Source: Streptomyces paradoxus
GTDB taxonomy: Bacteria > Actinomycetota > Actinomycetes > Streptomycetales > Streptomycetaceae
Length of the DNA: 64,000 nucleotides
Reading direction: 5' to 3'
Assembly (NCBI RefSeq): GCF_014202475.1
Contig: NZ_JACHGV010000004.1
Location: forward strand, 62,001 to 126,000
This document shows, piece by piece, positions 43,943 through 52,533 of this stretch. A program made the translations under genes and the position numbers. Positions within the stretch are counted from its first letter, which is position 1; the number at the start of each line of letters is the position of its first letter. The notes under the pieces are model-generated. The model saw only the letters and a list, made by a program, of their open reading frames with translations. It did not search any database and was not told where the DNA came from.

Positions 43943-45445
43943 TCAGAGCGAACCGCCCGTGGCGCCCGGCTTTCCCCACTCGACCGATGGGCCCTCGAAC
44001 TGGGCGGTCATCTGCCGTCGGGGGCGAGCGGCCGGACCGAGAACGAAGACGTCCTCGGCGCCGTCGAGCACTCCGCCCGAGGGATCATCGTCACCGGCCC
44101 GCCGCACCGGATCCCGCTCCGGCAGGAAGATGTCCCGCACGACCATCACGCACAGGTACAGCGTCCCCAGCAGATGCAGGGCGATGGCCCAGTGGTACCC
44201 GTCGGTGGGCAGCCCTTTGTGAGCGTCTCCGCTGGTCGTGTACGCGAGGTACAGCCAGATCCCCAGGAAGTACGCCACCTCGCAGGCCTGCCAGATCAGG
44301 TAGTCCCGCCACTTCGGCCGGGCGAGGGCGGCCAGGGGTACCAGCCACAGGACGTACTGCGGCGAGTAGACCTTGTTGGTGAGGATGAACGCCGCGACGA
44401 TCAGGAACGCGAGCTGGGCGAACCGCGGGCGGCGCGGGGCGGTCAGTGCGAGCGCCGCGACAGCCGCGCAGCACGCCAGCATCAGCAGCGTGGCCAGTGT
44501 GTTGACCGTGTCGGTGCTGAGCGGGTCGTCCGAGTTCTGGGCCATGATCAGCCAGAAGGAGCCGAAGTCGACGCCCCGTTCCTGGCTGAACGTGTAGAAC
44601 TTCGACCAGCCCTCGAACGCGAAGAGCATCACCGGCCCGTTCACGACGACCCAGGCGGCGGCCGCGCCGCCCAGAGCCGTCCCGAACGCGCGCCACCTGC
44701 CCGTGCGCCAGCACAGCACCATCAGCGGCCCGAGGAGCAGGAACGGGTAGAGCTTGGCGGCCGTGGCGAGCCCCAGCAGTACGCCGAAGGCGAGGGAGCG
44801 GCCACGTGACCACATCAGCATCGCGGCGGCCGTCAGAGCGACCGCGAGCAGGTCCCAGTTGATGGTGGCCGTCAGCGCGGCGGCGGGCGCCAGGGCGACA
44901 AGCAGGCCGTCCCAGGGACGCCGGGCGTGGGTACGGGTCACGCAGACGGCGATGACCGCAGCACACACCATGAGCATTCCAGCGTTGACCATCCAGTACC
45001 ACTGCTCCTGGTACTGGATGGTGCCGCTGCCGGGCGTGAGCCAGGAGGCGACCTCCATGAAGACACCGGTGAGCACCGGGTACTCCAGGTACTGCATGTC
45101 GCCGGGGAGTCTGTCGAAGTACGGCACGAGCCCGTCGGCGAAGCCGCGCCCCTGGTAGAGGTGCGGGATGTCCGAGTAGCAGGCATGCGTGTACTGGGAG
45201 CTGGCGCCGAAGAACCAGGCGCCGTTGTAGCAGGGCGCCTTCTGGACCAGTCCGAGAGCGAACATGCCGATCGCCACCAGCGCGATCACCCGCACGGGAG
45301 TCCACCAGGACGCCCCGAGCAGGGCACGCCGCCCGAGCGGTCCGCCGATCAGCTCGCTGCCGGCCGCGGCGACCTCGTCCTCCTTGGTCGGCCGCACCAG
45401 GTCCGGCTCATGGACGCTCGCTGGCGTCGATTCTGCACTGGGCAT
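43943..45445 (-). CDS. GT87-family polyprenol-phosphate mannosyltransferase-like membrane protein
   Basis: 500 aa, about ten to twelve membrane helices. The extracytoplasmic loop after helix 1 has C-Y-S-D-I-P-H-L-Y-Q-G-R-G and P-G-D-M-Q-Y-L-E-Y-P-V-L-T-G, and K-V-Y-S-P-Q-Y-V-L-W-L lies near the end. This is the GT-C fold DUF2029/GT87 family, which in mycobacteria adds mannose to lipoglycans outside the membrane. The acceptor is unknown here. ATG at 45443-45445 follows CAGGA. The frame is open further upstream into a parS pair. It lies downstream of the PBP gene, so both act on the envelope. Confidence 0.85.
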   Translation of the reverse strand: MPSAESTPASVHEPDLVRPTKEDEVAAAGSELIGGPLGRRALLGASWWTPVRVIALVAIGMFALGLVQKAPCYNGAWFFGASSQYTHACYSDIPHLYQGRGFADGLVPYFDRLPGDMQYLEYPVLTGVFMEVASWLTPGSGTIQYQEQWYWMVNAGMLMVCAAVIAVCVTRTHARRPWDGLLVALAPAAALTATINWDLLAVALTAAAMLMWSRGRSLAFGVLLGLATAAKLYPFLLLGPLMVLCWRTGRWRAFGTALGGAAAAWVVVNGPVMLFAFEGWSKFYTFSQERGVDFGSFWLIMAQNSDDPLSTDTVNTLATLLMLACCAAVAALALTAPRRPRFAQLAFLIVAAFILTNKVYSPQYVLWLVPLAALARPKWRDYLIWQACEVAYFLGIWLYLAYTTSGDAHKGLPTDGYHWAIALHLLGTLYLCVMVVRDIFLPERDPVRRAGDDDPSGGVLDGAEDVFVLGPAARPRRQMTAQFEGPSVEWGKPGATGGSL

Positions 45446-45516
45446 GCCGCACATCCTGCCGTACGAGTCTGGGAACACGCCGAGGGCCGCCGCACCCAAA
45501 GGGGACGGCGGCCCTT

Positions 45517-45530
45517 GTTCCACGTGAAAC
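45517..45530. promoter_or_regulatory. parS-like site, one mismatch
   Basis: GTTCCACGTGAAAC, 22 bp from the perfect site at 45539, in the gap between the PBP and GT87 genes. Confidence 0.7.
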
Positions 45531-45538
45531 ACCCTCGC

Positions 45539-45552
45539 GTTTCACGTGAAAC
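45539..45552. promoter_or_regulatory. parS site, perfect
   Basis: GTTTCACGTGAAAC in the intergenic gap between the PBP and GT87 genes. Confidence 0.9.
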
Positions 45553-45581
45553 ACCCAAGCCGGGCGATCTGTCAGCGGCGG

Positions 45582-48233
45582 CTATCCCTCGGGACCTCCG
45601 AAGATGCCTCCGTTGCCGTTGCCTCTGCTGTTGCCGCCATCCAGGTTCGTATCGGTTGGCGTGGGCTCGGTGGACGCTCCTCCGTCTGTGCCTCCGTTGC
45701 CGGTGCCGCCGTTCTGCGCGCCACCGTCTTCCTCACAGCCGAAGAACCCGCAGGTGTCGCTCGGCGACGGCGACGGAGTCGAGCTCTCCGTGGGCGTGGG
45801 GCTCGGCGACTCGGTCACGGTCTCGCTGGGCTCCACACTGGGCGTCGGGGTCGGCGACGGAGCACCCACCGCGTCCTGGATCTCACCGATCTTCTCGGCC
45901 TCCGGGAAGCCGAGGTCGGGCTTGCCCTTCAGCGCGGCCTTCATGTACTCGGTCCACACCAGCGTGGGGACGTCACCACCGTGGATGGACTTCTCACCGG
46001 CGGTGCCGTTCATGGAGAGCAGCTTGGCGCTCTTGGGGTCCTCACGGAACATCGCGACCGAGGTCGACAGCTGCTGGGTGTAGCCGACGAACCAGGCCGA
46101 CTTGTTCTCGTCGGTGGTACCGGTCTTGCCGGCCGCCGTACGGCCCAGGGCGAGCGCCTTCTTGCCCGTACCGTTCTCGATGACGTTCTCCAGAACGTTC
46201 GTGACGTTGTTGGCCACGTTCTCCGGCATCGCCTGCGTGACCCTCGGCTTGTCGAAGCCTTCGACTTCCTGACCGTTGAACTTGACGCTGGTCACCGAGT
46301 ACGGGGCGGCCTGCTTGCCCGCGGCGGCGAATGTCGCGTAGGCGTCGGCCATACGGATCGCACTGGGAGTCGAGGTACCGAGCGCGAACGACGGGTTGAG
46401 CGTGGCGAAGCTGCCGTCCAGGATGCCGGACTTCTCGGCCACGTCCCGCACGTTCCTCATCCCCACATCCATGCCGAGCTGCACGAACGGGGTGTTGACC
46501 GACTGTTCCATCGCCTTGTACAGGGAGATGTAGCCCCAGGGGCGGTCGCTCTCGTTCTCCTGGAAGAACGGGGTGTTGTCCTTCTTCAGCACGTAGGTGC
46601 CGTCGTTGTTCTTGACCTTGAGGTGGTCGTTGCCGTTGTACTTGCTCAGCGGCGAGAGGGGACCGTCGCTGCGGTAGGTGCCGTGCTCCATCGCGGCGGC
46701 GAGCACGAACGGCTTCCACGTCGACCCGACGGGGACACCCGAGGTGTCCGCGTTGTTGTTGAAGTGGCCGTTCTCGTAACCCGCACCGCCGTAGAGCGCG
46801 ACGATCGCGCCGTCCTTGGGCTTCACCGACGCCGCACCGAACTGGACGTGCTTGTCCAGCTCGCGGTTCTTCGGGTCGAGCTTCTCCTTCTCGACCTTCT
46901 TGACGGCCTTCGCCAGTGCCTCGACGTTGGCCTTCTTGAACGTCGTCCGGATCTGGTAGCCGCCCTGGTCGAACTGCTTCTCGGAGATGTTGGAGTGGTT
47001 CAGGACGTACTTCTTGGCCGTGTCCGCCAGGTACCCGATCTGGCCGGTCATGCCCTTGGACGCCTTGCGGGGATCGGGCATGGGGTACTTCTTGATCGCG
47101 TCCTGGTATTGCTTGTCCGTGATCCTCTTGTCGTTGTGCATCTGCTCGAGGATCCAGCTCCAACGCGCCTCAGAACGCTTGCGGTTGGCCTTGGCGGTCG
47201 CCGTCGTGTCGATGCCGTCGTTACCCGCGGGGTCGTAGTACGTCGGGCCCTTGAGCAGGGCGGCGAGGAAGGCGCACTCACTGGGCGTGAGCTGGTACGC
47301 CTCCTTGCCGTAGTAGGTCTGCGCGGCGGCCTGGATGCCGTAGGCGCCGCGGCCGTAGTACGAGGTGTTGAGGTAGCCCTGGAGGATCTCGCCCTTGGTG
47401 AGCTTGGTGCCCACCTTGATCGAGATGAACATCTCCTTGAACTTGCGACTGAGTGACTGCTCCTGGCTCAGGTAGGTGTTCTTGACGAACTGCTGGGTGA
47501 TCGTCGAACCACCTTGCGTGTCACCGCCCCGCGCCATGTTCGCCACGGCCCGGGCGATACCCATGGGGTCGACACCGGAGTCCTGGTAGAAGCTCTTGTT
47601 CTCGGCCGAGATCACCGCCCACTGCATGGCTTTGGGGATCCGGTCGATCGTGACGTTCTGCCGGTTCTGACCGCTGCCCGCCGCGACCATCTGGCTGCCG
47701 TCGGCCCAGTAGTAGACGTTGTTCTGCGACAGTGCCGCAGCGTTCTCCTCATTGGGGACGCCCACCATGGCGTAGCCGATGCCCGCCACGGCCACCAGGC
47801 TGCCGAAGAAGCCGATGCACAGGCCGGAGACGAGCTTCCAGGACGGCATCCAGCGCTGCCAGCCGTACTTGCCGGCGCGCGGATAGTCGATCAGCCGATT
47901 CTTGTCGGGGACCGCGGCCACGCGTCCTCGGCCCCGGCCGGGCCCGGCCGGGCCACCAGGAGCGGCACGCCGGCCACCCCGGGGCGGTTCGGCCGCTCTC
48001 CGGCGGCCGCCACCCGTACTTCTCTGCGCCGCACGCCGGGCCTCGGCACGGCCGCCGTACTGACGCTCCTCACCCCCAGAGCCGTAGGAGTCCGACCCAT
48101 AGGACTCGGACGGAGACCCGGTGGCGCCTCGCGGTGCCGCGCGGCGGCCGGAGGACGAGCCGGACTGGCCGCGTCGGGCCGCGGCACGTCCGCCTCCCTG
48201 CGGCTGCGGCGGTTTGCGACGGTGCTCGCTCAT
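45582..48233 (-). CDS. Class A penicillin-binding protein (glycosyltransferase/transpeptidase)
   Basis: 883 aa. The N-terminal 130 residues are Arg, Gly and Ser rich and cytoplasmic; one membrane anchor lies at about 134-157. The GT51 domain has the catalytic Glu in A-E-N-K-S-F-Y near 211 and G-G-S-T-I-T-Q-Q near 241. The transpeptidase has S-T-W-K (SxxK) near 515, S-V-N (SxN) near 580 and K-T-G-T near 695. The C-terminal 90 residues are Pro/Thr/Ser rich, then Gly/Asn rich, with a C-G-F-F-G-C pair. It polymerises and cross-links peptidoglycan. ATG at 48231-48233. This is one of several class A PBPs in Streptomyces. Confidence 0.95.
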   Translation of the reverse strand: MSEHRRKPPQPQGGGRAAARRGQSGSSSGRRAAPRGATGSPSESYGSDSYGSGGEERQYGGRAEARRAAQRSTGGGRRRAAEPPRGGRRAAPGGPAGPGRGRGRVAAVPDKNRLIDYPRAGKYGWQRWMPSWKLVSGLCIGFFGSLVAVAGIGYAMVGVPNEENAAALSQNNVYYWADGSQMVAAGSGQNRQNVTIDRIPKAMQWAVISAENKSFYQDSGVDPMGIARAVANMARGGDTQGGSTITQQFVKNTYLSQEQSLSRKFKEMFISIKVGTKLTKGEILQGYLNTSYYGRGAYGIQAAAQTYYGKEAYQLTPSECAFLAALLKGPTYYDPAGNDGIDTTATAKANRKRSEARWSWILEQMHNDKRITDKQYQDAIKKYPMPDPRKASKGMTGQIGYLADTAKKYVLNHSNISEKQFDQGGYQIRTTFKKANVEALAKAVKKVEKEKLDPKNRELDKHVQFGAASVKPKDGAIVALYGGAGYENGHFNNNADTSGVPVGSTWKPFVLAAAMEHGTYRSDGPLSPLSKYNGNDHLKVKNNDGTYVLKKDNTPFFQENESDRPWGYISLYKAMEQSVNTPFVQLGMDVGMRNVRDVAEKSGILDGSFATLNPSFALGTSTPSAIRMADAYATFAAAGKQAAPYSVTSVKFNGQEVEGFDKPRVTQAMPENVANNVTNVLENVIENGTGKKALALGRTAAGKTGTTDENKSAWFVGYTQQLSTSVAMFREDPKSAKLLSMNGTAGEKSIHGGDVPTLVWTEYMKAALKGKPDLGFPEAEKIGEIQDAVGAPSPTPTPSVEPSETVTESPSPTPTESSTPSPSPSDTCGFFGCEEDGGAQNGGTGNGGTDGGASTEPTPTDTNLDGGNSRGNGNGGIFGGPEG

Positions 48234-48635
48234 CGAACGACTACTCCTCGGGCAGGCGCACCCCTGCGCGCCTGGAAACGGCGGCTAGTTTCCGGTCCCC
48301 CCGAAGTACGGATGCGGTCGGCTCCGCATTCATCGGTCCCGCATGCACCCGTACTACACCGAAGACGACGACGCTCTCGGGCGTCACTCGGTTCCCGGTG
48401 ATGTGCATGGCGCACAGACTACGCACCGCCAAAACCTGCCGAGCCCTGAAGTTCACCTCAAATCAGGCAACTCGCATCCGATGAATCGGTGATGTGACCC
48501 CGTTCACCCGCCCCCCTCTTGTCGCATCCGGAAGGCCGTTCTATCGTCGTGATGTATCGAGTCGATACATCAGCTCGACACATCGGCCCGACACATCGGA
48601 CTGATACATGCGCACCGCGGCGAGAGGAGGCGACG
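48234..48635. other. Divergent promoter region of PBP and padR
   Basis: 402 bp. The padR side contains the operator array at 48551-48613. The PBP side has moderately low GC and no recognised element. A 55-codon minus-strand frame (48408 to 48241) has weak coding bias and no ribosome site, so I do not call it. Confidence 0.5.
48551..48613. promoter_or_regulatory. Operator array: one perfect inverted repeat plus 13-bp direct repeats
   Basis: GATGTATCGA-G-TCGATACATC (48551-48571) is a perfect 10-bp inverted repeat. Its right arm starts a run of four near-repeats of 13 bp, at 48562, 48575, 48588 and 48601, consensus YYGAYACATCRGC (the last is less exact). It lies 23-85 bp upstream of the PadR start, so autoregulation by PadR is the likely purpose. 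Confidence 0.7.
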
Positions 48636-49319
48636 ATGAGCCGGCGTTCCGGGATCCTCGAGTTCGCCGTACTCGGCCTGCTCCGCGAATCTCCGATGCA
48701 CGGCTATGAGCTGCGCAAACGGCTCAACACATCACTGGGCGTCTTCCGTGCCTTCAGCTACGGGACGCTCTACCCCTGCCTCAAGACGCTGGTCGCCAAC
48801 GGCTGGCTGATCGAGGAAACGGGGAACACCACCGAGGACGCCCTCGCCGCCCCCCTCGCGGGGCGCCGCGCCAAGATCGTCTACCGGTTGACAGCGGAGG
48901 GCAAGGAGCACTTCGAGCAGCTGCTCTCACAGACCGGGCCCGACGCGTACGAGGACGAAACCTTCGCAGCCCGTTTCGCCTTCTTCGGCCAAACCTCACG
49001 CGATGTCCGCATGCGCGTACTGGAAGGCCGCCGCAGCCGGCTGGAGGAGCGGCTCGAGAAGATGAGCGCTTCCCTGGCCCGTACCCGGGAGCGCCTCGAC
49101 GACTACACGCTCGAGCTCCAGCGCCACGGGATGGAGTCCGTGGAGCGCGAGGTGCGCTGGCTGAACGAGCTCATCGAGAGCGAGCGGGCGGGGCGGGACC
49201 TCAAGGGTCCGGCCAGCGGGGAGCCCGCTTCGCGCGACACCACATATGGAGCGTCGGGCGACCTGCCCCGGCCGGGGGGCGACCCCCGTCCGGATTCGCC
49301 CGACGACACCGCCACGTGA
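48636..49319 (+). CDS. PadR-family transcriptional regulator
   Basis: 227 aa. The PadR winged helix occupies residues 1-90 ([20 protein letters not shown] ... Y-G-T-L-Y-P-C-L). A long C-terminal coiled coil (about 125-185) and a disordered tail follow, as in the long PadR subfamily. ATG at 48636 has GAGAGGAGG. It is followed after 44 bp by ino1, probably in one transcript; this pairing is conserved in Streptomyces. Confidence 0.9.
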   Translation: MSRRSGILEFAVLGLLRESPMHGYELRKRLNTSLGVFRAFSYGTLYPCLKTLVANGWLIEETGNTTEDALAAPLAGRRAKIVYRLTAEGKEHFEQLLSQTGPDAYEDETFAARFAFFGQTSRDVRMRVLEGRRSRLEERLEKMSASLARTRERLDDYTLELQRHGMESVEREVRWLNELIESERAGRDLKGPASGEPASRDTTYGASGDLPRPGGDPRPDSPDDTAT

Positions 49320-49363
49320 GAGCCCACTCAGGGCCTCACTCGTACACACAGGGAGCAACCGGA

Positions 49364-50446
49364 ATGGGTTCGGTTCGCGTAGCCATCGTCGGTGTGGGCA
49401 ACTGCGCCGCATCGCTGGTACAGGGAGTCGAGTACTACAAGGACGCCGACCCGGCGTCCAAGGTGCCGGGCCTGATGCACGTCCAGTTCGGCGACTACCA
49501 CGTCAGCGACGTCGAGTTCGTCGCCGCGTTCGACGTGGACGCCAAGAAGGTCGGCCTCGACCTGGCGGACGCCATCGGCGCCTCCGAGAACAACACCATC
49601 AAGATCTGCGACGTACCCAGCACCGGTGTGACGGTCCAGCGCGGCCACACCCTCGACGGCCTCGGCAAGTACTACCGCGAGACCATCGAGGAGTCCGCCG
49701 AGGAGCCGGTCGACGTCGTCCAGGCCCTCAAGGACCAGCAGGTCGACGTCCTCGTCTGCTACCTGCCCGTCGGCTCCGAGGACGCGGCGAAGTTCTACGC
49801 CCAGTGCGCCATCGACGCCAAGGTCGCCTTCGTCAACGCCCTTCCGGTCTTCATCGCCGGCACCAAGGAGTGGGCGGACAAGTTCACCGAGGCGGGCGTC
49901 CCGATCGTCGGTGACGACATCAAGTCCCAGGTGGGCGCCACCATCACGCACCGCGTGATGGCGAAGCTGTTCGAGGACCGGGGCGTCGTCCTGGACCGCA
50001 CGATGCAGCTGAACGTCGGCGGCAACATGGACTTCAAGAACATGCTCGAGCGCGACCGCCTCGAGTCGAAGAAGATCTCCAAGACGCAGGCCGTCACCTC
50101 CCAGATCCGCGACCGCGAGCTGGGCGAGGGCAATGTCCACATCGGCCCGTCCGACTACGTCGCCTGGCTGGACGACCGCAAGTGGGCCTACGTCCGCCTC
50201 GAGGGCCGCGCCTTCGGTGACGTCCCGCTGAACCTGGAGTACAAGCTCGAGGTCTGGGACTCCCCGAACTCCGCCGGCGTCATCATCGACGCCCTGCGCG
50301 CCGCGAAGATCGCCAAGGACCGCGGCATCGGCGGTCCGATCCTGTCGGCGTCGAGCTACTTCATGAAGTCCCCGCCCGTGCAGTACTTCGACGACGAGGC
50401 CCGCGAGAACGTCGAGAAGTTCATCAAGGGTGAGGTCGAGCGCTGA
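49364..50446 (+). CDS. ino1: Inositol-1-phosphate (myo-inositol-3-phosphate) synthase
   Basis: 360 aa, the length of the short actinobacterial enzyme. N-terminal NAD-binding [16 protein letters not shown], then D-K-V-G-L-D-L and [18 protein letters not shown] (active-site lysines). It turns glucose-6-phosphate into inositol phosphate, the precursor of phosphatidylinositol and mycothiol. ATG at 49364 has GGAG upstream. The upstream PadR gene may control it. Confidence 0.95.
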   Translation: MGSVRVAIVGVGNCAASLVQGVEYYKDADPASKVPGLMHVQFGDYHVSDVEFVAAFDVDAKKVGLDLADAIGASENNTIKICDVPSTGVTVQRGHTLDGLGKYYRETIEESAEEPVDVVQALKDQQVDVLVCYLPVGSEDAAKFYAQCAIDAKVAFVNALPVFIAGTKEWADKFTEAGVPIVGDDIKSQVGATITHRVMAKLFEDRGVVLDRTMQLNVGGNMDFKNMLERDRLESKKISKTQAVTSQIRDRELGEGNVHIGPSDYVAWLDDRKWAYVRLEGRAFGDVPLNLEYKLEVWDSPNSAGVIIDALRAAKIAKDRGIGGPILSASSYFMKSPPVQYFDDEARENVEKFIKGEVER

Positions 50447-50480
50447 CGCGCCGCAACCAGTCGCTCCTGCCAGGGCTGTG

Positions 50481-50512
50481 AGGGTCCCCGGGTCGCACGA
50501 CCCGGGGACCCT
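50481..50512 (+). terminator. Hairpin after ino1
   Basis: A 14-bp perfect stem (AGGGTCCCCGGGTC / GACCCGGGGACCCT) with a GCAC loop, followed by TTCCC. Confidence 0.85.
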
Positions 50513-50535
50513 TCCCATATGTGAGGCTGTGCCGC

Positions 50536-51798
50536 ATGGCCGTCGTCCGTGACCTGCGCGTCCTCCTGCGCTTCCAGGGCTTCCGGCGCCTGCTCGCCGT
50601 ACGTCTGCTCTCCCAGGGTGCCGACGGCGTCTACCAGGTCGCGCTCGCCGCGTACGTGGTCTTCTCGCCGGAGAAGCAGACCTCGGCGGCCGCGGTCGCC
50701 TCCGCGATGGCGGTGCTGCTGCTCCCGTACTCCCTCGTCGGCCCCTTCGCCGGTGTCCTGCTGGACCGCTGGCGGCGCCGCCAGGTCCTGCTGTTCGGCA
50801 GCCTGTTGCGGGCCCTGCTGGCGTCCGCGACGGCCCTGCTGATCCTCAGCCCGGCTCCGGACTGGCTCTTCTACGTCTCGGCTCTGTGCGTCACCGCGGT
50901 CAACCGCTTCGTCCTGTCGGGCCTGTCCGCCGCCCTGCCGCGCGTGGTCGACGCCGACCGCCTGGTCATCGCCAACTCCCTCTCTCCGACGGCCGGAACA
51001 CTGGCGGCGACTGCGGGCGGCGGCCTCGCCTTCGCCGTGCGCCTGGTGGTGGCGGACTCGGACGCCGCTGTGGTGCTGGTGGGGGCCGGGCTGTACCTGT
51101 GCGCGGCCCTGGCATCGCTGAGCATGGCGCGGGAACTCCTCGGCCCAGACCGGCCCTTGGCGCGCGAGCGGATCGGGACGGCTCTCACCGGCACTGCCCG
51201 CGACTTGGCGGCAGGTGTGCGCCATCTGGCCGCTCCGCAGCGCAGGGAGGCAGCCTGGGCGCTCGTGGCGATGTCCCTGATGCGGTTCTGCTACGGCGCC
51301 CTGCTGGTCATGCTGCTGATGCTGTGCCGGTACGCCCTCACCTCGACCACGGACGACGGACTCGCCCTGCTGGGCCTGGCGTTGGGCGTCTCCGGAGCCG
51401 GGTTCTTCGCTGCGGCCGTGGTGACGCCCTGGAGCGCGGGGCGGCTCGGGCCCGGCCGCTGGATCGTCGTGTGTGCCGGGGCCGCGGCGCTGCTGGAGCC
51501 CGCTCTCGGGCTGCCGTTCGCCACTGCCCCGCTGCTGGCCGCGGCCTTCGTCCTGGGGCTGACCACCCAGGGCGCGAAGATCGCCACGGACACCATCGTC
51601 CAGTCCACCGTCGAGGACGGCTTCCGTGGCCGGATCTTCTCTGTCTACGACGTCCTCTTCAACGTTTCCTTCGTCGGCGCGGCCGCCGTGGCCGCCCTGA
51701 TGCTGCCGCCGGACGGCCGATCCGTGCCGCTGGTGATCACAATCGCCGTTACCTACGCAGCAGTAGCTGTAGCTATGGCCCGGTTTGGCCGTCAGTAA
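50536..51798 (+). CDS. MFS transporter
   Basis: 420 aa, about twelve membrane helices. L-L-D-R-W-R-R-R-Q-V-L is a motif-A-like loop between helices 2 and 3. The substrate is unknown. GTG at 50521 is in frame, but ATG at 50536 has GAGG about 9 nt upstream. The end (A-V-A-M-A-R-F-G-R-Q) is cytoplasmic. It follows the ino1 terminator. Confidence 0.85.
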   Translation: MAVVRDLRVLLRFQGFRRLLAVRLLSQGADGVYQVALAAYVVFSPEKQTSAAAVASAMAVLLLPYSLVGPFAGVLLDRWRRRQVLLFGSLLRALLASATALLILSPAPDWLFYVSALCVTAVNRFVLSGLSAALPRVVDADRLVIANSLSPTAGTLAATAGGGLAFAVRLVVADSDAAVVLVGAGLYLCAALASLSMARELLGPDRPLARERIGTALTGTARDLAAGVRHLAAPQRREAAWALVAMSLMRFCYGALLVMLLMLCRYALTSTTDDGLALLGLALGVSGAGFFAAAVVTPWSAGRLGPGRWIVVCAGAAALLEPALGLPFATAPLLAAAFVLGLTTQGAKIATDTIVQSTVEDGFRGRIFSVYDVLFNVSFVGAAAVAALMLPPDGRSVPLVITIAVTYAAVAVAMARFGRQ

Positions 51799-51921
51799 GT
51801 GTCACATCAATGACACAGAGCCACTTCTGGCTACTGCGGTGTCAGTGGGGACCGCTACCTTACGTGGGTCTTATCTCGCGACATGTTCGCGTCACTCACC
51901 ATGTTCTAGGGGGACCCCCAA

Positions 51922-52431
51922 GTGACTACTCCGCCGCCCCAGGGCAATCCATTCGCACAGGGCCAGCCCGCGGCTGCACCCCAGGCTCCGTTCCCGCCCC
52001 AGGGCGGTTACCCGCAGCAGCCTGGTCAGCCCGGCTTCCCGCCCCAGGGCGGTCCGTATGCTCCGGTTCCCCCGCAGCCGTCCGGCCGCAAGCTCAGCTT
52101 CAAGACGATCAAGAACATCGTCATCGTCATCGCTGTGGCGGGCGTGGCCATCGGCGGCTACATAGCCAGCCGGGACGACGCCAATACGGCCGCTGTCGGT
52201 GACTGCATGCACCGCGGCAGCACCAGCGACAACAACCCGGACCTGGAAGTCGTCAAGTGTGACGACGCCAAGGCCCAGTTCAAGGTGCTCGCCAAGATCG
52301 AGGGCTCGTACCTCACGCAGACGCTGGCCTCCAGCAAGTGCGAGGCCGAGGCCAAGGACTTCCAGTACACGTACACCGAGAGCGGTGACGGCAAGGACTT
52401 CCTGCTCTGCCTGAAGGACTACAAGAAGTAG
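51922..52431 (+). CDS. Membrane-anchored protein with Pro/Gln-rich N-terminus (LppU-like)
   Basis: 169 aa. Residues 1-55 are a Pro/Gln/Gly-rich region with two F-P-P-Q-G-G repeats. One membrane helix lies at about 66-84, and the extracytoplasmic domain has three or four cysteines (D-C-M-H, V-K-C-D-D, S-K-C-E, L-L-C-L), so disulfides are likely. It resembles Streptomyces LppU/SCO3897-type proteins of unknown function. GTG at 51922 with AGGGGGA upstream. Confidence 0.75.
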   Translation: MTTPPPQGNPFAQGQPAAAPQAPFPPQGGYPQQPGQPGFPPQGGPYAPVPPQPSGRKLSFKTIKNIVIVIAVAGVAIGGYIASRDDANTAAVGDCMHRGSTSDNNPDLEVVKCDDAKAQFKVLAKIEGSYLTQTLASSKCEAEAKDFQYTYTESGDGKDFLLCLKDYKK

Positions 52432-52443
52432 GCAGACACGAGA

Positions 52444-52479
52444 CGAGGGGCGGTGTTTCACGTGAAACACCGCCCCTCG
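52444..52479. terminator. 36-bp perfect palindrome with parS at its centre
   Basis: Perfect palindrome with arms CGAGGGGCGGT and parS 52455-52468 as its core. It starts 13 bp after the stop of the LppU-like gene and can act as its terminator. Confidence 0.8.
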
Positions 52480-52491
52480 GTCGGTCTCCAG

Positions 52492-52523
52492 CGGGGTCAT
52501 GTTTCACGTGAAACATGACCCCG
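52492..52523. terminator. 32-bp perfect palindrome with parS at its centre
   Basis: Perfect palindrome with arms CGGGGTCAT and parS 52501-52514 as its core, 10 bp from the end of pcnA. With the neighbouring palindrome it forms a tandem pair, one facing each convergent gene. Confidence 0.8.
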
Positions 52524-52533
52524 TTTCACAGCC

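Noticed and set aside
48241..48408. Small minus-strand frame M-H-I-T-G-N-R-V-T-P...
   Set aside because: Weak third-position bias, no ribosome site and no recognisable family; probably part of the PBP leader.
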